Positions 40,020 to 50,412 of a stretch of DNA of 64,000 nucleotides are shown in pieces. The stretch's first letter is position 1, and the number at the start of each line of letters is the position of its first letter. This DNA is from Vibrio tritonius (GTDB taxonomy: Bacteria; Pseudomonadota; Gammaproteobacteria; Enterobacterales; Vibrionaceae): contig NZ_AP014635.1 of NCBI RefSeq assembly GCF_001547935.1, forward strand, positions 3,162,001-3,226,000, given 5' to 3'. A program made the translations under genes and the position numbers. The notes under the pieces were generated by a model, which made no database searches, was not told the origin of the DNA, and worked only from the letters and a program-made list of their open reading frames with translations.

Positions 40020-42224
40020 TCATGAAAGATCTTGCGGTTCAATATCTAAAGACCATCTCACTTTGCTCGCGAGGGGCAAAATACTGATTGCAGGGCGTGC
40101 ACTGGTCAATAATTTTTGCATCAGCGGACGCGACTGAGCTTGAACTAATAACTGCCAACGGAACTTCCCTGCTCGTTTTGCCAAAGGAGCCGGTGTTGGC
40201 CCCAGCACTAAACAGTTTGCATTGAATAATGGGTGACTTTCTAAAGTGTGACGAACTTGGCGTAAAAAGTCTTCAACCGTTTGAGATTGCTTCGCCTCGG
40301 CGCGCATCAAAGTGAGATAACTGTACGGTGGCAACATCGCCACTTTTCTCTCTGCTAACGCCGTCTGCGCAAAATGATTGTAATCTTTTGTCAAAAGAGC
40401 CTTTAATAACCCATGATCTGGATGGTGAGTCTGCAAATAGACCTCACCAGGCTTACTCGAACGCCCCGCCCGTCCAGCAACCTGAGTAAATAACTGAGCA
40501 AAACGCTCTGCGGCACGAAAATCGCTGCTGTATAGAGAACTGTCCACATCCAATAGCGCCACCATTGTCACATCTGGGAAATGGTGTCCTTTGGCCAGCA
40601 TTTGCGTACCAATTAAGATTTGATATTCGCCTTTTTTGATCGCTTGTAGAGCACTTTCCAGACTGCCTTTACGCCTTGTGCTGTCACGATCGATACGAAT
40701 CGCTTTAAATTCGGGAAAGAGTTGGGCTAGCTGTTTTTCAAGTTGCTCAGTTCCTACCCCCACTGTCACAAGTTGCGTAGAGCCACAGCTTTGACAATGG
40801 TGCACAACGGGTCGTTGTGAGCCACAGTGGTGACATCGCATTTCACTGCTGTTTTGATGGTAGGTGTAATACGCATCGCAGCGCCTACACTCAGCAATCC
40901 AACCACAATCATGGCACATAAGTGCTGGCGAAAAACCACGTCGGTTAAGAAACAGCAGCACCTGATTGCCTTCTTGTAGATGGCGACGCATCTCAGCAAT
41001 CAACGGAGCCGACAAACCACTTTCCAAATACTGACCTTTCACATCCAAAACATGATTAGTGGTAGGAACAGAAGCACCGGCTCTTTGAGTTAACTGCAAA
41101 TGATGATATTTGCCGGTTAACGCATTATGTAAGGATTCAAGTGCCGGAGTTGCAGACCCCAACACAATCGGAACATTCTCTTTCGCCGCACGCATCACGG
41201 CCACATCTCGAGCATGATAGCGCAAACTGTCTTGCTGCTTATACGAAGCATCATGCTCTTCATCGACGATAATAATGCCTAAATCCGAAAACGGTGTGAG
41301 CAGAGCAGATCGCGTACCAATCACAATGCCTGCAACTTTATCTCGAGCACTCAGCCAAGCATTAAGACGCTCGGTGTCATTGAGCCCAGAGTGCATCACT
41401 TCAATTGGCACAGTAAAACGACGACGAAAACGGTTGATGGTTTGGGGCGTTAAGCCAATTTCTGGAACAAGTACTAAAGCTTGCTGACCACGTTCCAATA
41501 CAGGCTTAATCATATTCAAGTAGACTTCGGTTTTACCAGACCCGGTAACACCTTGAAGAAGGTAACACGCGTACTCTTGTTCACTATTGACTGAAGCAAT
41601 CGCAATCGCCTGCTCTTGATTCAAACGCGGCTTATCCACTTGTGCTTCAATCTCTTTAGGCCAAGCAAGCACTTGAGGCTGGGTTTCTCGCACTTCCACC
41701 CAACCTTTTTGCTCAACACCTTTCAATACTGCCGACGTAAACTCTTCATCTAACAGTTGTTGATGAGAAACAGCGCCATTTTCCAAACGGTACATCAAGC
41801 GGTTTCTTTGCACAGAACGCTTGTCCAAGCCAGCCATTAGTTGATTACGTCCAGCCTCTGTTATTACCCATTCTCGAATACTAGAAAAATCGGCACTCTT
41901 GCCCTTGCGCAATACGCTTGGCATAGCGTTAGCCAAGGTATCGCCCAAAGGGTGTTGATAATACTGACTACACCATTGAAGTAGAGAATAAAGCTTATCG
42001 GGCCAAACAGGCTGATTATCTAAAACTGCGTGAATTTCTTTGAGCTGTCCAAGTGGAAAATCAGATTCGCTGACCAATGCGGTCACAATACCGACGAGTT
42101 TTTTCGGCCCGAATGGCACAGAGACGCGCCCTCCAATGATAGGAAACAGGTGCGCTGGTACTAGATAATCAAATTGTTTGTCTAGCGGAACAGGTAAAGC
42201 AACACGAGCAATGGAAGGGAGCAT
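40020..42224 (-). CDS. priA: Primosomal protein N', replication restart helicase PriA
   Basis: DEAH-type 3'-5' helicase that reloads the replisome at stalled forks. Visible are the N-terminal DNA-binding domain, Walker A GVTGSGKTE, Walker B VDEEHDASYKQ, eight cysteines in four CxxC-like pairs (HDCGWIAECRRCDAYY, HCQSCGS) for two zinc ions, and the helicase motif VAGRAGR. The 734 aa length matches E. coli PriA (732). It is divergent from rpmE across 308 bp. Confidence 0.96.
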   Translation of the reverse strand: MLPSIARVALPVPLDKQFDYLVPAHLFPIIGGRVSVPFGPKKLVGIVTALVSESDFPLGQLKEIHAVLDNQPVWPDKLYSLLQWCSQYYQHPLGDTLANAMPSVLRKGKSADFSSIREWVITEAGRNQLMAGLDKRSVQRNRLMYRLENGAVSHQQLLDEEFTSAVLKGVEQKGWVEVRETQPQVLAWPKEIEAQVDKPRLNQEQAIAIASVNSEQEYACYLLQGVTGSGKTEVYLNMIKPVLERGQQALVLVPEIGLTPQTINRFRRRFTVPIEVMHSGLNDTERLNAWLSARDKVAGIVIGTRSALLTPFSDLGIIIVDEEHDASYKQQDSLRYHARDVAVMRAAKENVPIVLGSATPALESLHNALTGKYHHLQLTQRAGASVPTTNHVLDVKGQYLESGLSAPLIAEMRRHLQEGNQVLLFLNRRGFSPALMCHDCGWIAECRRCDAYYTYHQNSSEMRCHHCGSQRPVVHHCQSCGSTQLVTVGVGTEQLEKQLAQLFPEFKAIRIDRDSTRRKGSLESALQAIKKGEYQILIGTQMLAKGHHFPDVTMVALLDVDSSLYSSDFRAAERFAQLFTQVAGRAGRSSKPGEVYLQTHHPDHGLLKALLTKDYNHFAQTALAERKVAMLPPYSYLTLMRAEAKQSQTVEDFLRQVRHTLESHPLFNANCLVLGPTPAPLAKRAGKFRWQLLVQAQSRPLMQKLLTSARPAISILPLASKVRWSLDIEPQDLS

Positions 42225-42378
42225 AACTTTTCGTCAAAAACCAAAATCAATGCACAGTCTACTGGATGAAAGGGACAAATTCGACTCTATATCTGAGACT
42301 TAATTAGAGATTACCGATATTAAGCCAATAATAGTCAACGAATTCCTTCTAGCATGGTGAAATTTGCGGCAAAATCTA

Positions 42379-42407
42379 TTGATCCTGTCCAGAGTATTCT
42401 TTATCAT
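42379..42407 (+). promoter_or_regulatory. Sigma-70 promoter for rpmE
   Basis: -35 TTGATC (42379-42384) and -10 TATCAT (42402-42407) with an ideal 17-nt spacer. The leader to rpmE would be about 120 nt, long enough for autoregulation. The remaining part of 42225-42532 holds no gene that I can see. Confidence 0.6.
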
Positions 42408-42532
42408 ATCGCGCCTTACGAGATGGTGATGGTTTAAGCCTCATTATCTGGTAATTTATTACTATTAACGATACGTGTGGTGTTCGACATATAGATTCGA
42501 ATAGCGACACGGCCCAATTTTGAGGTTATCCC

Positions 42533-42751
42533 ATGAAAGCTGGTATCCACCCAGAATACAAAGAAGTGACTGCTAACTGCTCTTGCGGCAACACTTTCGT
42601 TTTCAAATCTACTCTAGATAAAGACGCTCTTCACCTAGACGTATGTGACAAATGTCACCCATTCTACACTGGTAAACAACGTGTTGTTGATACCGGTGGT
42701 CGTGTTGATCGCTTCAACAAACGTTTCGGTGCTCTATCAAGCAAAAAATAA
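42533..42751 (+). CDS. rpmE: Ribosomal protein bL31, zinc-binding type
   Basis: 72 aa component of the large subunit at the subunit interface. Four cysteines (C16, C18, C37, C40 in NCSCGN and CDKCHPF) are kept, so this is the zinc-containing form; bacteria with this form usually have a zinc-free paralogue made on zinc starvation. It is monocistronic with a leader of about 120 nt from the predicted promoter. Confidence 0.97.
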   Translation: MKAGIHPEYKEVTANCSCGNTFVFKSTLDKDALHLDVCDKCHPFYTGKQRVVDTGGRVDRFNKRFGALSSKK

Positions 42752-42800
42752 TTTTTGCTTTTTAGTTGTACGAGAAAAGGACGCGAATGCGTCCTTTTTT
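42741..42800 (+). terminator. Two hairpins after rpmE, the second a strong terminator
   Basis: GCAAAAA-TAA-TTTTTGC overlaps the stop codon and is followed by TTTTTAG. A second stem, AAAAGGACGC (42775-42784) with GCGTCCTTTT (42789-42798), follows. The remaining space to 43029 holds no gene that I can see. Confidence 0.88.
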
Positions 42801-43029
42801 ACGTATGCATAAAAATGCACTCATTGTCATTTTTTATTATCTCTAATAAGCAGAAATTATAAGAAGGTATTTTCTCTTCTCTACGCAATCCTTTGCTTTA
42901 TTTTATCTGGTCTTATCAGCTAAGTTTTAACAAAAAATCACCACTTTTCCCCAAGTAACTAACTATGCAGCAGCAAAATCCTGCTTTAGAATGGTCGGCT
43001 TTTCTACAATCAATAACTGAGAACAGCCC

Positions 43030-44307
43030 ATGTCCGATGACAATAAAAAAGAACTGACTAAAGAAGAACAGTTCCGCCAAAAGGCTCTTGATTACCACGC
43101 AATCCCTACTGCTGGGAAAATTGCCATCTCTCTAACCAAGCCTGCGGATTCAGCTGAAGATTTATCTTTGGCCTACAGCCCAGGTGTTGCTGAGCCGGTA
43201 CGTGAAATCGCGCAAAATCCAGAAAACGCTTACAAATACACAGGTAAAGGCAACACGGTTGCCGTGATCTCTAACGGCACAGCGATTCTCGGTCTTGGTA
43301 ACCTAGGTCCTCTAGCATCAAAACCAGTAATGGAAGGCAAAGCGCTTCTGTTCAAACGTTTTGCTGGCATTGATTCAATCGACATCGAAGTAAAACACCG
43401 CACTATCGATGAGTTCGTTGACACTGTTGCCAACATCGCCGACACATTTGGCGGTATCAACCTAGAAGACATCAAAGCACCTGAATGTTTTGAAATCGAA
43501 CGTCGCCTAATCGAACTATGTAACATCCCAGTATTTCACGATGACCAACACGGCACAGCAATCGTAACAGCAGCAGGCATGTTGAATGCGATTGAACTTC
43601 AAGGTAAAAAAATTGAAGAATGTACTATCGTATGTCTAGGTGCTGGCGCAGCAGCATGTGCTTGTATGGAACTATTGATCCAGTGTGGTGCTATGCGTGA
43701 AAAAATCTACATGCTAGACCGTAAAGGTGTTATCCATACTCGTCGTGACGATCTAAACGAATACAAACTACGTTTTGCCAACAACACTGACAAACGCACG
43801 TTGACTGACGTTATCGAAGATGCTGACCTATTCCTAGGTGTATCTGGTCCAGATCTAATGACTGAAGAACAACTTAAACTAATGGCAGACAAGCCTGTTG
43901 TCTTTGCATGTTCAAACCCAGATCCTGAAATCAAACCAGAAGTTGCTCATCACGCTCGCCAAGACCTTATCATGGGTACAGGCCGCAGTGACTACCCTAA
44001 CCAGGTAAACAATGTTCTTTGTTTCCCATTCATCTTCCGTGGCGCACTAGACGTACGTGCTAGCGAAATCAACACCGAGATGAAATTGGCGGCAGTAGAA
44101 GCTATTCGTTCAATCGCTAAAGAAGAAGTTCCTGCAGAAGTATTGAAAGCAGCAGGTGTTGAATCTCTATGCTTTGGTCCTGAATACATCATTCCAAAAC
44201 CAATGGATCCACGCCTACTACCACGCGTAGCAAAAGCAGTCGCTCAAGCCGCTGTGGATTCTGGTGTGGCACGTATTGCATTGCCTGACGGTTACATGGA
44301 AAACTAA
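43030..44307 (+). CDS. NAD(P)-dependent malic enzyme, short form without phosphotransacetylase domain
   Basis: Oxidative decarboxylation of malate to pyruvate. Segments seen: LAYSPGVAEPV near the start, the GLGNLGPLASKPVMEGK malic-domain signature, FHDDQHGTAI and the NAD(P)-fold CLGAGAAACACMELL. The 425 aa length corresponds to the malic and NAD-binding domains only. E. coli MaeB (759 aa) carries a C-terminal PTA-like domain that is absent here. The sequence ends cleanly at a stop followed by a terminator, so this is a natural short form, not a broken gene. The coenzyme cannot be assigned with certainty. Confidence 0.92.
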   Translation: MSDDNKKELTKEEQFRQKALDYHAIPTAGKIAISLTKPADSAEDLSLAYSPGVAEPVREIAQNPENAYKYTGKGNTVAVISNGTAILGLGNLGPLASKPVMEGKALLFKRFAGIDSIDIEVKHRTIDEFVDTVANIADTFGGINLEDIKAPECFEIERRLIELCNIPVFHDDQHGTAIVTAAGMLNAIELQGKKIEECTIVCLGAGAAACACMELLIQCGAMREKIYMLDRKGVIHTRRDDLNEYKLRFANNTDKRTLTDVIEDADLFLGVSGPDLMTEEQLKLMADKPVVFACSNPDPEIKPEVAHHARQDLIMGTGRSDYPNQVNNVLCFPFIFRGALDVRASEINTEMKLAAVEAIRSIAKEEVPAEVLKAAGVESLCFGPEYIIPKPMDPRLLPRVAKAVAQAAVDSGVARIALPDGYMEN

Positions 44308-44354
44308 TCGATTATTGTTCATGGCTCCATAGTGATTCGTGAACAATAAGTAGC

Positions 44355-44387
44355 AAAAAGCCCCTACCTTATGGCTGGGGCTTTTTT
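44355..44387 (+). terminator. Malic enzyme terminator
   Basis: AAAAAGCCCC (44355-44364) with GGGGCTTTTT (44377-44386), followed by TT. A separate hairpin ATTGTTCA/TGAACAAT lies just upstream at 44314-44347. Confidence 0.92.
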
Positions 44388-44464
44388 TAAACTTTTCGCA
44401 TTAAAAAAGGCGCTATCACTAAACACAATGGTGTGAATGTGCAACCACCACTGCAGTGACTCTC

Positions 44465-44782
44465 TTAGTCGTCGTAAGCCTCAAACTCAATTCCCATCGC
44501 GGTCATCAGTTCTTTCGCTTCAACAGGAATATCATCTGGACGGTCTTTACGTAGGTCTTCATCAGTTGGAAGCGGTTGACCTGTGTACGCGTGTAAAAAT
44601 GCCTCACATAGCAACTCACTGTTAGTTGCATGTCGTAAGTTATTAATTTGGCGACGAGTACGTTCATCAGTCAGTACTTTTAGTACTTTAAGAGGAATAG
44701 AAACTGTAATCTTTTTTACTAACTCACTCTTCTTACCATGCTCTGCATAAGGGCTGATATATTCGCCGTTCCAGTCTGCCAT
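44465..44782 (-). CDS. metJ: Methionine regulon repressor MetJ
   Basis: Ribbon-helix-helix dimer that uses S-adenosylmethionine as corepressor and binds tandem AGACGTCT boxes. The beta-strand region [33 protein letters not shown] is characteristic, split here only for reference. The 105 aa length equals E. coli MetJ. It is divergent from metB; the 223 bp between them hold four tandem met boxes, so MetJ probably controls itself and metBL. Confidence 0.97.
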   Translation of the reverse strand: MADWNGEYISPYAEHGKKSELVKKITVSIPLKVLKVLTDERTRRQINNLRHATNSELLCEAFLHAYTGQPLPTDEDLRKDRPDDIPVEAKELMTAMGIEFEAYDD

Positions 44783-44859
44783 TGCGCACCTTCGTTAAAA
44801 TTATTTCGGTTATGAATATCAAAGACCCCAATTTTAGCGGGATTTACTGCCATAAGCAA

Positions 44860-44911
44860 AGACATATAGACGTCTAGAAGTGTTGACGTCTTCTTTTTTG
44901 ATAAGTAAAGT
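44860..44911 (+). promoter_or_regulatory. metJ/metB control region: four met boxes over the metBL promoter
   Basis: Four consecutive 8-mers, AGACATAT, AGACGTCT, AGAAGTGT and TGACGTCT (44860-44891), match the met box at 6, 8, 6 and 7 of 8 positions. The last overlaps a -35 TTGACG (44883-44888), with -10 TAAAGT (44906-44911) at 17 nt. MetJ with SAM would block this promoter. Confidence 0.82.
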
Positions 44912-45005
44912 GTGATGTTATGCATCACTCATCAGTCCCTGCTGTTATTTTTGAGGGGCTACAATGGATGCTCAAACTCAGAGCCACACAGGAAAGGAAA
45001 CACTT

Positions 45006-46172
45006 ATGACCACGCGCAAACCAGCGACCATTGCCGTTCGTACCGGTATTGAATCAGACACTCAATATCATGCTGTTGTTCCACCCATTTATCTATCAAC
45101 CAACTATGGATTTCCTGCTTTTGGTGAAGTGCCAAAATACGACTACACCCGCTCTGGTAACCCAAACCGTAACCTGTTAGAAGAAGCGCTATCTGAATTA
45201 GAGTGCGGTGTGGGCGCAACCATTACAAACTGTGGCACCTCAGCTCTGAACCTTTGGGTATCTGCATTAGTTGGTCCAGAAGATACGATTATTGCCCCAC
45301 ACGATTGTTATGGTGGTACTTATCGCCTATTCAATACTCGTGCACAAAAAGGCGATTTCAAAGTGCTATTTGTGGACCAGTCCAATGAAACAGAATTTGC
45401 CAAAGCGTTAGAACAAAAACCAAAATTAATTTTGTTAGAAACCCCATCTAATCCGCTAGTTCGGGTAGTAGACATCGCCGAGGTGTGTCAACAAGCTCAC
45501 GCCGTTGGTGCTTTGGTCGCCGTGGATAATACTTTCCTCACACCTGTCTACCAAAAACCTCTGACCTTGGGTGCTGACTTTGTTATTCACTCCACGACCA
45601 AATACATCAATGGACATTCAGATGTCATCGGTGGCGTGGTGATCAGTAAAGATGCCGAACACGCAGAAAAAATCGCCTGGTGGGGGAACTGTATAGGCGC
45701 AACGGGAACCCCATTTGATAGTTATATGACTTTGCGCGGTTTACGCACGCTTCCAGCTCGTATGCGCCAACATGAAGAAAGCTCCAAACAGATTCTTGAT
45801 TACCTATTAACTCAGGATTTGGTTAAAGTTGTCTACCACCCTAGCCTGCCAGACCACCCAGGTCACGATATTGCCAAGAAACAACAATCTGGCTTTGGCT
45901 CTATGCTAAGTTTTGAGCTTAACGGCAGCTATGAACAACTCAAAGTATTCGTCAGCTCACTGCAACTTTTCTCTTTAGCCGAATCACTCGGCGGAGTTGA
46001 AAGCTTAATTTGTCACCCAGCCACCATGACTCACCGAGCTATGGGAGAAAAAGCGTTAGCAGAAGCGGGCGTATCTCAGTTGCTGTTACGTGTTTCAGTT
46101 GGTTTAGAAGATGCAGAAGACTTGATCGCCGATTTGGGCCAAGCTTTCAACAAGGCTAAGGAGATTTGTTAA
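45006..46172 (+). CDS. metB: Cystathionine gamma-synthase
   Basis: PLP enzyme joining O-succinylhomoserine and cysteine to cystathionine in methionine synthesis. The PLP-lysine lies in the HSTTKYINGHSD motif, and YDYTRSGNPNR near residue 45 is the subunit active-site loop. The ATG at 45006 gives MTTRKPATIAVRTG and 388 aa; an in-frame ATG at 44964 adds 14 residues but lacks conservation, and AAAGGA fits the 45006 start. It overlaps metL by one base. Confidence 0.96.
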   Translation: MTTRKPATIAVRTGIESDTQYHAVVPPIYLSTNYGFPAFGEVPKYDYTRSGNPNRNLLEEALSELECGVGATITNCGTSALNLWVSALVGPEDTIIAPHDCYGGTYRLFNTRAQKGDFKVLFVDQSNETEFAKALEQKPKLILLETPSNPLVRVVDIAEVCQQAHAVGALVAVDNTFLTPVYQKPLTLGADFVIHSTTKYINGHSDVIGGVVISKDAEHAEKIAWWGNCIGATGTPFDSYMTLRGLRTLPARMRQHEESSKQILDYLLTQDLVKVVYHPSLPDHPGHDIAKKQQSGFGSMLSFELNGSYEQLKVFVSSLQLFSLAESLGGVESLICHPATMTHRAMGEKALAEAGVSQLLLRVSVGLEDAEDLIADLGQAFNKAKEIC

Positions 46173-48583
46173 TGACTACACAACGCCAGTTGCATAAATT
46201 TGGTGGTAGTAGCCTGGCGGACGCTGAATGCTATCAGCGTGTTGCTCATATTTTAAAGGAATATTCAAAAGACAATGACTTAGTTGTTGTCTCTGCGGCA
46301 GGCAAAACCACAAACCGCCTGATTACTTTTGTTGATGCACTAAGTAAAGACGGTCGCGTGGCTCATGAAACGCTGCAATCACTCCGTCAGTACCAAACCG
46401 AACTCATCACGGGCCTTTTAGAAGCCGAACAAGCTGATGCTTTACTGACTGAGCTTGCCGCGGAAATCAGCGAGCTGGGAGAAATCTCAGCCCCAATAAG
46501 CTCCGCGCAGCGTGCAGACATTTTAGGTCATGGTGAAGTATGGTCATCTCGCTTGCTAGCGGCACTATTAAATCAACATGATATGCCGGCAGCTGCGATT
46601 GATGCGCGTTCTTTCTTGCGCGCTGAATCTGGCACTCAGCCAGAAGTCGACCGCGCAGCTTCGTATCCGTTACTGCAAACTGTTCTAACTCAACATAGCA
46701 ATCAGCGCCTTATCATTACCGGCTTTATGGCTCAGAGTGTGTCAGGAGAGACGGTATTATTAGGTCGTAATGGTTCAGACTACTCAGCTACGATAATTGG
46801 TGCATTATCGGATGTAGCGAAAGTGACTATTTGGAGTGATGTTGCTGGGGTCTACAGTGCCGACCCACGTATTGTCTCCGATGCTTGTTTGTTGCCTTTA
46901 CTACGTTTAGATGAGGCTAACGAATTAGCACGCCTTGCAGCACCAGTATTACATAGCCGCACATTACAACCGGTCGCGCAAAGTACTACTGAGCTTCACT
47001 TACGCTGTAGTCATCAGCCAGAATCAGGCTCTACTCGTATTGAGCGGATTTTAGCTTCGGGCCGAGGTGCAAAAATCATCACCTCTCTCGACGACGTACT
47101 TCTGATTGAACTGACATTTGCCCAAAGTCATCCGTTTGAACGGATAAAAAATGACATCTTGGAGCGCCTCAAACGAGCTCAGTTGGAGCCATTAGCTTTC
47201 GAAGCACAAGCTGACCAATATCAATTACGCCTTGCCTACACAGCTGAAATTGTCTCAGGCGCGCTAAGCTATTTGCAAGACCGTCCAATTGAAGCCGATT
47301 TGAAGCTTAAAGAAGGATTCAGCCTCGTGGCTGCCGTTGGAGCAGGTGCAAGTACCAATGCCAATCACTGCTTCGGCTTTTATCAACAAATTAAAGGTGA
47401 ACCTATTGAGTTCATCTCGGAAACCGATTCAGGTTTAAGCCTTGTTGCAGTGCTACGTCAAACAGACCTTAGTGATCTAGTGAACCGCATACACACCCAA
47501 CTGTTCCAAGCCCATAAGCGCATTGCTCTTGCTCTATGTGGTAAAGGTAATATTGGTTCCAGTTGGCTCAAACTGTTTGCCAAAGAAAAAGAAGAACTAG
47601 AAAAACGTCGTGGTATGGCATTTGAATTGGTTGCAGTTGTCGATAGCTCCACTTACTTGTTCAATGAACAGGGGCTTGATGCCAATACAGTGTTAGCTAA
47701 CTATCAAACCGAAGCTATCACCAATAACGATAACGAGTGGGTAAAACGTTTAAGTAGTCTTGAAACTTACGACGATGTCATCATCCTTGATGTTACCGCC
47801 AGTGAAACTTTAGCACTTCAATATCTCGACTTTGCTGAACAAGGCATGCACCTTATATCTGCAAATAAAGTGGCAGGTTCTGCGCCAAGTGACTACTACA
47901 ACCAAGTACAAGAAGCGTTTACTAAAATTAGCCGTCACTGGCTCTATAACGCAACGGTTGGTGCGGGATTACCGATTAATCATACGGTTCGTGATTTACG
48001 TGAAAGTGGCGATGAAATCGTCGCACTCTCTGGAATTTTCTCAGGCACGCTTTCTTGGTTATTCCAACAATACGATGGGTCTGTACCATTCAGTGAATTA
48101 GTTGACCTTGCCTGGCAACAGGGCCTAACCGAACCAGATCCGCGTAATGATCTCGATGGCTCAGACGTGATGCGTAAACTGGTTATCTTAGCCCGTGAAT
48201 CCGGCCTCGATATTGAACCAGAGACTGTAAAAGTTGAATCCTTGGTTCCTGCAGAGTTGGCAAAGCTTCCTTTAGATGATTTTCTCGACCAAAGCGATTT
48301 ACTAAACCAACGCTTAGCTGAGCGCTTAACCAAAGCACAGCGCGAAGGCAAAGTGTTACGTTACGTTGCTAGACTTGAGAAAAATGGCAAAGCAACCGTT
48401 GGGGTTGAAGCCCTCGAGAAAGAACATCCACTGGCAAACTTACTGCCATGCGATAATATTTTTGCCATTGAAAGTAAATGGTACAAAGATAATCCATTGG
48501 TCATTCGTGGTCCCGGGGCTGGTCGTGAAGTGACAGCTGGAGCTATTCAGTCCGATTTAAACCGATTATCTAGCTTTTTATAA
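46172..48583 (+). CDS. metL: Bifunctional aspartokinase II / homoserine dehydrogenase II
   Basis: Catalyses the first and third steps from aspartate toward homoserine and so methionine. The aspartokinase domain begins with HKFGGSSLAD and has the LLGRNGSDYSATI segment; an ACT-like regulatory region follows; the homoserine dehydrogenase domain starts near residue 450 with ALCGKGNIGSSW and has the SGIFSGTLSW and GLTEPDPRNDLDG motifs. The 803 aa length is close to E. coli MetL (810). The start ATG overlaps the metB stop (TAATG), with AAGGAG upstream. It is co-transcribed with metB and repressed by MetJ (context). Confidence 0.96.
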   Translation: MTTQRQLHKFGGSSLADAECYQRVAHILKEYSKDNDLVVVSAAGKTTNRLITFVDALSKDGRVAHETLQSLRQYQTELITGLLEAEQADALLTELAAEISELGEISAPISSAQRADILGHGEVWSSRLLAALLNQHDMPAAAIDARSFLRAESGTQPEVDRAASYPLLQTVLTQHSNQRLIITGFMAQSVSGETVLLGRNGSDYSATIIGALSDVAKVTIWSDVAGVYSADPRIVSDACLLPLLRLDEANELARLAAPVLHSRTLQPVAQSTTELHLRCSHQPESGSTRIERILASGRGAKIITSLDDVLLIELTFAQSHPFERIKNDILERLKRAQLEPLAFEAQADQYQLRLAYTAEIVSGALSYLQDRPIEADLKLKEGFSLVAAVGAGASTNANHCFGFYQQIKGEPIEFISETDSGLSLVAVLRQTDLSDLVNRIHTQLFQAHKRIALALCGKGNIGSSWLKLFAKEKEELEKRRGMAFELVAVVDSSTYLFNEQGLDANTVLANYQTEAITNNDNEWVKRLSSLETYDDVIILDVTASETLALQYLDFAEQGMHLISANKVAGSAPSDYYNQVQEAFTKISRHWLYNATVGAGLPINHTVRDLRESGDEIVALSGIFSGTLSWLFQQYDGSVPFSELVDLAWQQGLTEPDPRNDLDGSDVMRKLVILARESGLDIEPETVKVESLVPAELAKLPLDDFLDQSDLLNQRLAERLTKAQREGKVLRYVARLEKNGKATVGVEALEKEHPLANLLPCDNIFAIESKWYKDNPLVIRGPGAGREVTAGAIQSDLNRLSSFL

Positions 48584-48590
48584 AACCCAT

Positions 48591-48618
48591 AAAGCCTGCA
48601 TCACTGCAGGCTTTTTCT
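48591..48618 (+). terminator. metBL terminator
   Basis: AAAGCCTGCA (48591-48600), loop TCAC, TGCAGGCTTT (48605-48614), then TTC. Confidence 0.92.
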
Positions 48619-48780
48619 TTTCGCTATTCTGAAACACTGACGCAGAACGACCTCTTTTTTATCCCTTCCTCACTTAATACTGCTACATTAATTATGGTTA
48701 TTATGATGTTTTTTCATCCAGAAAATGAAAAACATTCATCTTTACGCTGTTGACTTTAAGAGCAATTGATCACATCATTT

Positions 48781-48804
48781 GGACATATAGACGTCTAAAC
48801 GTCG
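48781..48804 (+). promoter_or_regulatory. Met boxes upstream of metF
   Basis: Three adjacent 8-mers: GGACATAT, AGACGTCT (perfect, 48789-48796) and AAACGTCG. The first two echo the metJB array almost base for base. They lie 55 nt before metF and imply MetJ repression. Confidence 0.8.
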
Positions 48805-48822
48805 ATAAAATTGAGCGGATAG

Positions 48823-49755
<933 letters not shown>

Positions 49756-49792
49756 TGGCGCGTCAACCGTATTTAAAACCGCTCACACAAAC

Positions 49793-49826
49793 AAAAAGCG
49801 CTGATGTCGACCATCAGCGCTTTTTT
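49793..49826. terminator. Bidirectional terminator between metF and zapB
   Basis: AAAAAGCGCTGATG with CATCAGCGCTTTTT (49793-49806, 49812-49825). T runs on both strands. Confidence 0.93.
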
Positions 49827-49849
49827 CTTATTCAAGTATGAAAACGAAC

Positions 49850-50092
49850 TTATTCTACGTCTTCCATTTTACCTAGCAGGCTACGAATGCGCTCTTGCCA
49901 TGCTTCGTGTTCTTTTTGTACTTGCTCCGCTCTTTGCTCCATCGCTTCGCAATTGGCTTTCAGTTCAGAAGTCTCTTGTTCAAGCTTCTGTTTGTCATCT
50001 TTTAGCTCTTCAACTTCCATTTGTAGCAATGCGATAGTGTCTACCGCAGTTTGAATTTTTGCTTCCAGTTGCTCTAGTACTTCAAAAGACAT
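49850..50092 (-). CDS. zapB: Cell division factor ZapB
   Basis: Short coiled-coil protein that bundles the Z ring through ZapA. Nearly the whole 80 aa is heptad-like ([19 protein letters not shown], then charged E/K/Q repeats). The frame extends upstream to 50140, but the ATG at 50092 starts the family sequence [10 protein letters not shown] and has AAGG 9 nt upstream. It faces metF. Confidence 0.92.
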   Translation of the reverse strand: MSFEVLEQLEAKIQTAVDTIALLQMEVEELKDDKQKLEQETSELKANCEAMEQRAEQVQKEHEAWQERIRSLLGKMEDVE

Positions 50093-50412
50093 GTTGCTTA
50101 CCCTTACGTATTCGGTTGGCGTGACACCGTCTGTCACCAAATTTCCCCCATTCTACTCAGCCAAACGCAGATAGACACTCTCTATATTCGAGATTTTGCA
50201 TTATTCGGTTAAAAAAAAGGCGCAAATTGACACCAAGTTTACTTAATCTGCATCAACTCAGTTTTGGACGATTATTTTTCAACCACATCAAAGATTTCCG
50301 ACTCACTTTTGATCGAGTGCAAACCTCGTATCGAGCAAACAGCAAACGTTTCCCCATTAATATGTTAGAATTCGCCGATAAATTGTCCCGTAATTTTTGG
50401 TTTGGAGTAGAC
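50093..50412. other. 320-bp space between zapB and glpX
   Basis: No separate gene is supported. The glpX reading frame stays open back to 50227, but without conserved sequence. It must hold the divergent zapB and glpX promoters; a TTGACA hexamer occurs at 50227-50232 without a clear -10 at standard spacing. Confidence 0.5.

Noticed and set aside
50227..50412. N-terminal extension of glpX by 62 codons
   Set aside because: No conservation with the family, and the ATG at 50413 has a good ribosome site and the family N terminus.
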